Of a stretch of DNA of 64,000 nucleotides, positions 57,073 through 64,000 are shown piece after piece. The DNA comes from Strobilurus pachycystidiatus (Eukaryota; Basidiomycota; Agaricomycetes; Agaricales; Physalacriaceae). The notes under the pieces are model-generated. The model had not been told where the DNA came from. It ran no database searches and saw nothing but the letters and a program-made list of their open reading frames with translations. The DNA lies in NCBI GenBank assembly GCA_019915135.1, contig JAHLMK010000016.1, positions 806,001-870,000 of the forward strand, in the 5' to 3' direction. The translations under genes and the position numbers were made by a program. Each line of letters begins with the position of its first letter. Positions within the stretch are counted from its first letter, which is position 1.

Positions 57073-58078
57073 TTAGGCATTCAGATGACCAAGAGAGTGA
57101 CGGCGAGTGAGAGCCCTGGCTGGAAGGGCTTTTACTGGACGAGGCTCCTCGACCGCATTTTCCCTTCCCGACGTCTCGCGATCCTTACACCATTCCTCGT
57201 ATACTCCTGAGCACTGGTTACGGTGCTTATTCCAAAGCCCCGGATAGTAATCCCGCCTCTTCTCTAACTGGATGACCTTTGAGCAACCTCGGCATGCAAC
57301 TTCGCAGTTTTGAATTGAATCGCTTTGGATCCAGACATCCCGGCGGAGGTACTGGAGCCGCTGGATCAAGCTGAGGTTGCCTTTCGGCAAAGCTCCTAGC
57401 TGTATTAGCATCTGCGGTCCTGGTTGGAGGGACTGGTAGAATGCCTCGGCGTGGGGGCGTTTGCGAAGCGGCGGGCTAACAGCCTCCATGACGATAGCAA
57501 TGGCTGATTTCCTGGAGATTGTGATGTCGTCAAACGACCATGGTTTGTCAAGGATGAGGGTTGTCGCGGAAACGTCCTCGGTTTCCCTGTAAAGCAAGTC
57601 AGATCAATCACAACGACAAATGTGGTAAAGTAAAGGCTCACCCAGCCTCTTGACCCTTTGCCTCTGTCTCATCTGCTGGTGGGGCTCCAGAGATGCGGCG
57701 AACCCGCTTTCGAGGGCCGGAGATGCTGCAGTCACGGGGTTGGTACAAAGCGGGATAAATGAAGGAAATGGACTCACCAAGTCTCAACGCGAACACGCTT
57801 TTCCAAGCTTGAATCTTCACAACTTGATGATGCGTCGGATGCGCTATTGTATTTCAGTCATAGATCTTTTCACGAGTTTAGAATAGGACGCACCTGTCGT
57901 TCTCATCGTCACCATCATCACCCTCGGCGTCGGAGGTGTCGTAGTAATAGTATACAACATTGCTGGCGTCGTAAGCCTGCTCGCCCCGTTCCGAACCCTC
58001 CGAGTCTGCCTCCGAGATGTAGCCTTCCTCGTCTCGTGGATCATAAGTCGACCTTTCACAGGAAACCGGGAAACCCAT
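57073..58078 (-). CDS. Putative zinc-module protein, paralogue 2 of a local family
   Basis: Starts MGFPVSCERSTYDPRDEEGY. Exon 1 is strongly acidic with YYYYDTSDAEGDDGDDENDS. Introns near 57850-57890, 57732-57773 and 57595-57643 are phase consistent and lead through KRVRVETCISGPRKRVRRIS, a basic patch, to ETEDVSATTLILDKPWSFDD. The last exon has EAFYQSLQPGPQMLIQLGAL, then VACRGCSKVIQLEKRRDYYP and GLWNKHRNQCSGVYEEWCKD. The C-x2-C ... W-N-K-H-R-N-Q-C module matches paralogue 1, as does the basic tail ending HSLGHLNA. About 255 residues. Role unknown; nucleic-acid or protein binding through zinc is a reasonable inference only. Confidence 0.68.
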
Positions 58079-58124
58079 TGTAGTGCAAATGTGTTGATGT
58101 GGGAATTATAATGGTCTGGGTAGA

Positions 58125-58170
58125 GGATTTGTCTCTGTCTTTATACCCCCCAGACGCTGTGCGCTGAACA
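58125..58170 (-). promoter_or_regulatory. TATA core promoter of paralogue 2
   Basis: On the minus strand GCGTCTGGGGGGTATAAAG sits about 62 bases before the ATG at 58078, preceded by CATTGTTCAGCGCACA. Identical G-run/TATA block to the gene at 59375. Confidence 0.75.
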
Positions 58171-58660
58171 ATGGACCCATCAACGCCACTCTATGTTGTT
58201 TGTCCATGTCCAACTTGAGATCGCTGCAAATAGCCATAAATAGAATTGTGGACCATCGACGACGATGCGACCCTTTTCAGTCCACAGTGGCTGCGGACCA
58301 CATTGGGCAGACAATTAGACAATGGTGCTACTCTGGGGGTAGGAAAGGTGCCAAGGCGCCGCGCCTGCGGCTGTGGTGGAGCTCCGAGGTTGAGGAATCG
58401 AGTGCGCCACGCCTTTCTGATCGACCGCAATGGGAATGAGAGAGCCACTCATGTTGCAGTCAGACAAACTGTTTTCGAAACTCAATCCAAGTCTCGAGAG
58501 GCTAATACGAATTGTTTGAGACTACTTATGTCACAAGTCTTCGAACAGTCAGATCTGGTGGGTACGATGGAGTTAAAAACATTCACATAATTTGTGAGGC
58601 GATCATAAAGTGTAGCAGTACAAGCACTATACAAGAAATACAAAAGAACAATAATGTATC

Positions 58661-59375
58661 TCAAATGGAAGCATCGAGTCCACCGGGAGCTACGAGTTCT
58701 TTCTCGGCGTCCTCAAGCAGTATCCTAAGGTATTCGGCGAAGGGGTCAGTGCTGGTGAGATACTGAGCATCAATCCTCGACTGAAGTGCAGACGCGAACT
58801 TACCTGAAATCGACCTCGGGATGGGAAGCTGCTTCGAGGGACACTACATCCTTATCGTCCTCGCAATCCGATGCGTCGTCTTCACTATAAGAAGATCAGA
58901 CGGAGTGCTGCGTATTCGTTGAAGGAGGACTCACCCGTCACCCAGGGAGTCCTCCGAGTCATAGTCAGCGAGGAAATTTGATTCCGACTCGGAATAAGTC
59001 GCTTGTTCCTCCTCAAGGAAGAATTCCTTGCGCAGTCTAGGAGGAGGACTCAAATCAGCGAAGGACTCTGAAGAAGAGACGGACTCTTCACTGTATGCGA
59101 AGCGGTAGAGTCAATCTCTGAAGGGGGGTACAAGAACAGAGAACTCACGAATCGCTCCAACTATCACTGTCATCCGAGTCGGAGAGTATCGAAAGACTGG
59201 AGACCGGGGGAAGCTGCCGTCCATTGGCAGCCGGGGGAAGCCTCGGGTTCCACCCAGTAAAGCTAGGCAACGACTCATCACCAAACCCGCCCTTGATGAA
59301 GACGAAGAGCTCCTTTCGAACTCTAGGAGGATGGTCGTAGAGGTGGGAGTACGATGCCGACTCGTAGCTATCCAT
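58661..59375 (-). CDS. Acidic serine-rich protein, promoter-sharing neighbour 3
   Basis: Not recognised. Starts MDSYESASYSHLYDHPPRVR then KELFVFIKGGFGDESLPSF. Three introns are in phase: gtgagt...catacag (about 59090-59149), gtgagt...cttatag (about 58886-58935), and gtaagt...caccag (about 58755-58804). An internal repeat is evident: PPRVRKELFVFI near residue 16 and PPPRLRKEFFLEEE after the first intron, each followed by an acidic Ser/Asp/Glu run (SDSDDSDSWSDS; YSESESNFLADYDSEDS). It ends FAEYLRILLEDAEKEL then APGGLDASI. There is no CxxC module, unlike the two genes upstream, but the acidic N-terminal style and promoter are shared. About 180 residues. Confidence 0.62.
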
Positions 59376-59404
59376 GTCTCAAAGTTGTTGGTGTGGAGTC
59401 AAAG

Positions 59405-59450
59405 AATTTCATCCTAGCTTTATACCCCCCAGACGCGACGCGTTGTTTAG
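59405..59450 (-). promoter_or_regulatory. TATA core promoter of gene 3
   Basis: On the minus strand GCGTCTGGGGGGTATAAAG lies about 45 bases before the ATG at 59375. The 19-base match to the block before 58078 extends through the G run and the TATA box. Confidence 0.75.
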
Positions 59451-60295
59451 AACAAACAACAAGGTCCGCCATTGTTCCGACTCTTTGTTCGACTCGATCG
59501 GAAAAGGCTGAAGTGTGTGTCAATGGCACTGCGGATCATATGAGTACGAGTGGTCGACCCTTTCCAGATGGCCCCATCGATAATGGTTTTGAAGAATATT
59601 CATTCGTGGTGGCACCCTCAACAGTCAACTCGAAAAGGTATACGAGGTAAGCTGCACACACGTGACAGTCAAGAAAGCTAACGGGGTTTGCCGAATTTGC
59701 AATTCCCCAACAGCCGGAACCGACTCAGCGGCGCCGGCCAGAACCGACCTTGACTTCGCTCTTTTGTGGCTGACCGCTGCTCTTTGACTTGAGACGATGT
59801 ATCATTGTATGTCTACCATTGACTAGGAACGATCGTACATTCATACCCACTGATTTAGCTTTGCTTGTCAATCTAACAGTAGACCCTTCTCTCGGTGACA
59901 TCTCCCTCCGACGAGTTGGAACGTTGCGCAGAATCTGTGTGTGGGAGACGCGCGATACACACCGGAGTATTTGGGGGTGCGCCTGGAGCTTACCCACAGC
60001 ACGCCGCCGCAATGAGAAACTCTTCCTGAGGTATCAAGATTTCGAGACGGCAAAACGAGTACACCTCAAGTCTCCCTGTCATACTGATAAGTATTCGTCT
60101 CTTTGTGGTAGGACAGGCCCGGAAATTTATTCTATTGGAAGAACGCGCGGCAACCCATTTCTCGTAAGCGGCCGGGGGTCTAATAACACCTAAGCTCATT
60201 GAGGCAAAACGGCGTGGAGTCGTTGTGACAGCCTGCTCGCACCATCCGGCAACCGCTTCCTTCATATAATTCGATGGCTGTCTAGTCTCCATAAA
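59451..60295. other. Intergenic region
   Basis: A plus-strand frame at 59789-60193 has no domain character and is not called. Otherwise nothing recognised. Confidence 0.45.
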
Positions 60296-62427
60296 ATGTC
60301 TTTCCCCACTCTGCAACTATCTGTCGTGGTTGTGATCTCTCTTCTATTGACCAAAGTATTCTTCAGACGACGATTACCTCTGCCACCTGGTCCAAAGGGA
60401 ATCCCCTTTCTTGGTAACATTTTCGACTATCCCTCCCGCTTCGAATGGGTCACATTTCGGGAATTAAGCGAGAAGCTGAGTGAGTTTTCTGCCTTGCCTG
60501 GAGCCTAACCCTCCACTGATGGCTGTCAGATTCCGATATCATCCACTACAATTTTCTCGGCGTGTCACTTGTTGTCCTCAACACAGCCGAAGCCACGAAT
60601 GAGCTCTTTGAAAGGCGATCCGCGATCTACTCCGATAGGTCTGTCTGCCGTTTTCGTATCCGTATCGTGAATCCAATGAACATTCAGACCCAAATTTCCT
60701 ATGATGAACGAAATGTAAGTACGGGTTGCACGGTTGGTTTACGTCCCTGATTTATCATACCTAGGCTTCGCTGTTCGTGGATTTTTTCTTTCCAACCATA
60801 CGGAAACTCCTGGAAAGGTGACCCGTCTGACTTTGCATCGAACCCCCACCAAGAAATCTACAGAGCACCGGAAAATGTTTCACAAAGAGCTCGGAGACCC
60901 CACCCTTATGAAACCCTACATTCTTCAAGCATCGCGGCATCTTCTACAGCACATCAGAGATCGACCGCGTCATTTCCTACAGGACATTCGGCTGTATGAG
61001 ACCATCCATGAATACACACAGGTGCTGAATTACTTCTGATAGATACGCGAACGAGTTTATATTGCGCATCGCATATGGTATCGACGTCCTGGACAAGAAC
61101 GACCCTTTCGTCGTGCTCGGTGAAAAAGGTATGTACGATGTGGTCGTTGCGGCTCGTCCTGGAGGGTTTTGGGTCGACTCCTGGCTGGTGATGAGGCATG
61201 TCCCTTCGTGGATGCCGGGAGCGGGTTTCAAGCGACGGGCAGAACAGGCGAGGGCAGGGGTCAATGCGATGCGTGCTGCGCCATTGGAGTATGCGGAGAA
61301 GGCGCTGGTGCGTAGATCATTCTGTCGATGGAATGTTGTCAGGCTGACACAAGGACTTGCACTCGAATCGAAAGGCCGAAGGGACTGCCCGGCCGTGTGT
61401 TGCTTCCAAAGTCCTGACAGAGATTCAAGAGGACGGTCGCGGGATTAGCGAGAAGCGGGAACTACTGGGGAACGTTCTTGCCACGGCATATGCAGGTGTG
61501 TATGATTTTCATCTAGTGCCAGAAGGCTCAACTTGACTCGGAGACAGGTGCCTCGGACACAGTGAGTTCATCCTCGGCTCCTCTCTACTAGTATAATCAA
61601 GCATTGACGATGTCGATCTACAGATTGTTTCTAGCATTGCGGCTTTCGTCCTGGCGATGGTTCAAAACCCGATACTAATGAAGAAAGGTCAGAATGAGAT
61701 TGACAAGTGGGTGGGGCATGGGCGTCTGCCAGATTTCGGTGACCGTAAACACCTCCCATATGTGGAGGCTCTCCTCAAGGAGACTCTGAGGTGGAATCCG
61801 GCTGCACCTTTAGGTAGGGACCACTGTGAGTGCAGTTGTCATGAACTACAACGCTCGACAGGCATTGCCCATTGCGCTTCACAAGACGACGTTTATCGTG
61901 GCTATCATATCCCGAAAAATGCTATAGTGGTTGGGAATTCATGGTGCATCCCCACGAAGATCTTTGAGGATGGTATTGTCGTACTGATCTCCTACTACTG
62001 GCAGGGCCATCCTGCATGATGAAGCCGTATATGGCGCAGATGTGGACTCGTTCAAGCCCGGACGTTTCCTCCACCCCGACGGCAAACTGAACGAGTCTAT
62101 GCCACATCCACATGCGGCATTTGGCTTCGGGCGCCGTGCTTGCCCCGGGCAGGACTTGGCGGAGGCGGCCATCTGGACAGCGCTCGTGTCTATGTTGGCA
62201 GCTTTCGATATCACGATGGCTGTCGATGGGGAGGGGAGGGTAATTGAACCAAGCGGGAAGTTCACGTCACAGTGGGTATCGTGAGTACCCGACTTTCCCT
62301 TAGTCGGGGCATCGGCTCATGTTTTTGGCTTAGGCATCCCGAACCATTCCAGTGTGAGATCAAGGGGAGGTCGAGGGCGGCTGAGATGATGATTGGGGCG
62401 GATGAGCGGATCCCATGTATATATTAG
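60296..62427 (+). CDS. Cytochrome P450 monooxygenase (gene 2)
   Basis: Membrane anchor MSFPTLQLSVVVVISLLLTK, then hinge RRRLPLPPGPKGIPFLGNIF. Blocks recovered across about ten introns: [39 protein letters not shown] (C-helix), WVDSWLVMRHVPSWMPGAGF, I-helix AGASDT, YVEALLKETLRWNPAAPLGI with ExxR, a PERF-like FKPGRFLHPDGKLNESMPH, and the haem loop AAFGFGRRACPGQDLAEAAI with the axial cysteine. The C-terminus HPEPFQCEIKGRS ends at 62427. All splice phases I tested keep one open frame, so it appears functional. It is convergent with an MFS transporter gene, 87 bases apart. Substrate unknown. Confidence 0.87.
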
Positions 62428-62514
62428 AGTATTGCCTCGTTGTTTGAGTATTATAGTTACATGAGTTGCTCGTAGATCGGTCATGAGTAGCGGCCTTTAG
62501 AAACTCACGCGGTA

Positions 62515-64000
62515 TCAATACAGGTAACGGAAACCCTTCCGTTTCTCAAGAGCCTGCTCGTAGGTGATGCCTTCCAAACGTGCTGCCTCTTGAACCCGTT
62601 CTTGGTCGACTACCGCCATCTGCGCCTTCTCGTCCCGGTCCATTTTCGCATTAGCACGAGCAAGGTGTTGACGTAGACCTATGTACGACGGTCAGCGGAA
62701 TGTACAAGTTCACAAACGATGTATGATACGAACCCAGGGCAAGAATCGAGCTGATGACCAATGCACCGAGGGAAATCCCCATGGATGGATGGTATCCTGG
62801 ACTCCAAGCAGCCTTCCAAGTGTATGATCCAATCCTGTGGAACAGAAGCATAAGAATCTCGCTTCTACGACAGGCACAAAACTTGCAGATTCCCAAGGTT
62901 TCCTATTGCATTGACAATCCCCATAGCCGCAGCACGTTTCCTGTGTAACAAGAAGTCAATCGACTTGAACGAAGAGGTGAGGACAGACATCGTACGCAGG
63001 TGGCCGAGCTATTGTATTAGAGACCCAGACAAGAGTCAGAGAGAATCCTGTCGTCGTTCCTTTGTGAGTGAAAGTCTCTTGATCCTCGTTCAGGCAGCTT
63101 ACCGATGTAGCCGCAAGCCATCAAGAACAAAGAGACGTATCGACCGCCCGTCGACGCTGTTGACATGGCGATGACATACCCAAGTATCACGACCCACCAC
63201 AGTCCCGCGATGTGGAAAAAGCGCTCCCCAGTACGATCTGCATGCCAAGCGTTCAGGCAGCATAGGATGGCCGACATAACCCACGGCGGACTGCATAATA
63301 GAAGGGAGATAATCGTGGAAAACCCGAGGGTCTGCGTGAGTCTACGTCGAAGAGGTTATCGGTACCAATTCCTTGACCTAACAGAACGACATACGTTGGG
63401 AAGAAGTTCACGAAACTCAGACCAAGGAGCTGAGCAGTGTTGAGTAAGGCAAAGACCCATATTCTGCTGTCCTTGACCGCTAACACCAAGCCGTGCACAA
63501 CTCTATGATTTCGTCGGATACTGTTGCGAGGTAGACAAGCATTTCGACTCACGAGTCATCATCGTGATCCTTATCCGCTTCACCTGCATCGTCGGCGAGA
63601 CGCGCTTGAGCCAATCGTCTTTCATAGGGTGACAGCCACTGCGTGTTGTGTGGCTAGTAGATGATATAAGAAACTTGAAGTGAAGCAGCGCCAGACAGTA
63701 GACATACATAATCTGGGAGAATCCACCTAGATTGAAAAGTCAGCCTTCGTAAGACCATCTAATGACTAGAACACGAACATGCTGGCCAGACCTATGACAA
63801 CCGTCACTGCTCCCTGTCGTATCGTTCGTCAGAGCCGGCAGTTCCACTGATCGCGTTCTGCTCGGTACCTCTATATAAAACAGCCTAACGGAAAATCAGT
63901 GTCTTGGTGAGTAGATCCGCGGTGTTCAGCTACGCACCATCTCCACGCCCTGATGCCACCCTTGCCCTCCATCCCGGACAGTATCCCAGCCGCTATCAAC
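62515..64000 (-). CDS. MFS transporter, allantoate/anion-cation symporter type (N-terminus off right edge)
   Basis: Plasma-membrane major facilitator superfamily permease. The C-terminal half is seen: helices in WVFALLNTAQLLGLSFVNFF, LTQTLGFSTIISLLLCSPPW, WVMSAILCCLNAWHADRTGE, GLWWVVILGYVIAMSTAS, YVSLFLMACGYI and MGISLGALVISSILALG. The loop NAWHADRTGERFFHI is the second-half A-type MFS motif (D-R-x-E-R) typical of the Dal5/Tna1-like ACS family. The cytosolic tail is charged and ends EKRKGFRYLY. Several short introns interrupt the frame. The gene continues beyond base 64000, so first helices and start are absent. Substrates in this family are small organic anions or vitamins; the one here is undetermined. 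Confidence 0.83.

Noticed and set aside
59789..60193. Open frame of 134 codons upstream of P450 gene 2
   Set aside because: No recognisable features and irregular composition; likely random.

Overview
The window looks like nuclear genomic DNA from a mushroom-forming basidiomycete (Agaricomycetes). Coding regions are interrupted by many short introns of roughly 45-65 bases with GT..AG ends. Gene content is typical of that group: DUF6534-type and DUF6699-type proteins, several F-box/LRR proteins, two microsomal P450s, SurE-like secreted phosphatases, a SUR7/PalI protein and a Kin4-type kinase. There are no bacterial-style operons, no CRISPR array and no convincing transposon. I did not identify a species.

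Layout. 0-16.5 kb is mostly housekeeping and signalling: a SET-domain protein cut by the left edge, RPB11 diverging from ribosomal protein uL15, an F-box/LRR protein, an unknown PPxY-containing gene diverging from a protein kinase, a Kin4-like kinase with a KA1 C-terminus, histone H2A.Z and an unknown 412-residue protein. 16.5-29.5 kb holds an F-box gene, a degenerate inverted copy of the 7.1-7.95 kb promoter/kinase segment, an HD-domain protein, a multi-pass membrane protein, a SUR7/PalI protein, another F-box protein, a small cysteine-rich secreted protein and a DUF6699 protein. 29.9-43.5 kb has a P450, two small coiled-coil genes, a fourth F-box/LRR gene, a head-to-head pair of secreted SurE-like phosphatases and a Ser/Thr-rich single-pass membrane protein. 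43.9-48.4 kb is the mitochondrial RNA polymerase RPO41. 49.6-51.6 kb is a DUF6534 membrane protein. 52.7-59.4 kb holds three same-strand genes of an unrecognised family that share one core-promoter block. The right end has a second P450 converging on an MFS transporter that runs off the edge.

Best candidate for something undescribed: the 52.7-59.4 kb set. Two genes encode a C-x2-C ... W-x2-H-x3-C putative zinc module behind an acidic N-terminus. The third is an acidic protein without the module. All three carry the same G-rich block abutting a TATA box 45-62 bases before the ATG, which suggests co-regulation. The second structural feature of interest is the inverted duplication of a bidirectional promoter plus kinase 5' end. 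A third is an apparent one-base frameshift inside the KA1 domain of the Kin4-like gene.

Splice sites were inferred by eye from GT/AG and reading-frame continuity. Start codons and small exons should be treated as models. No database search was run.
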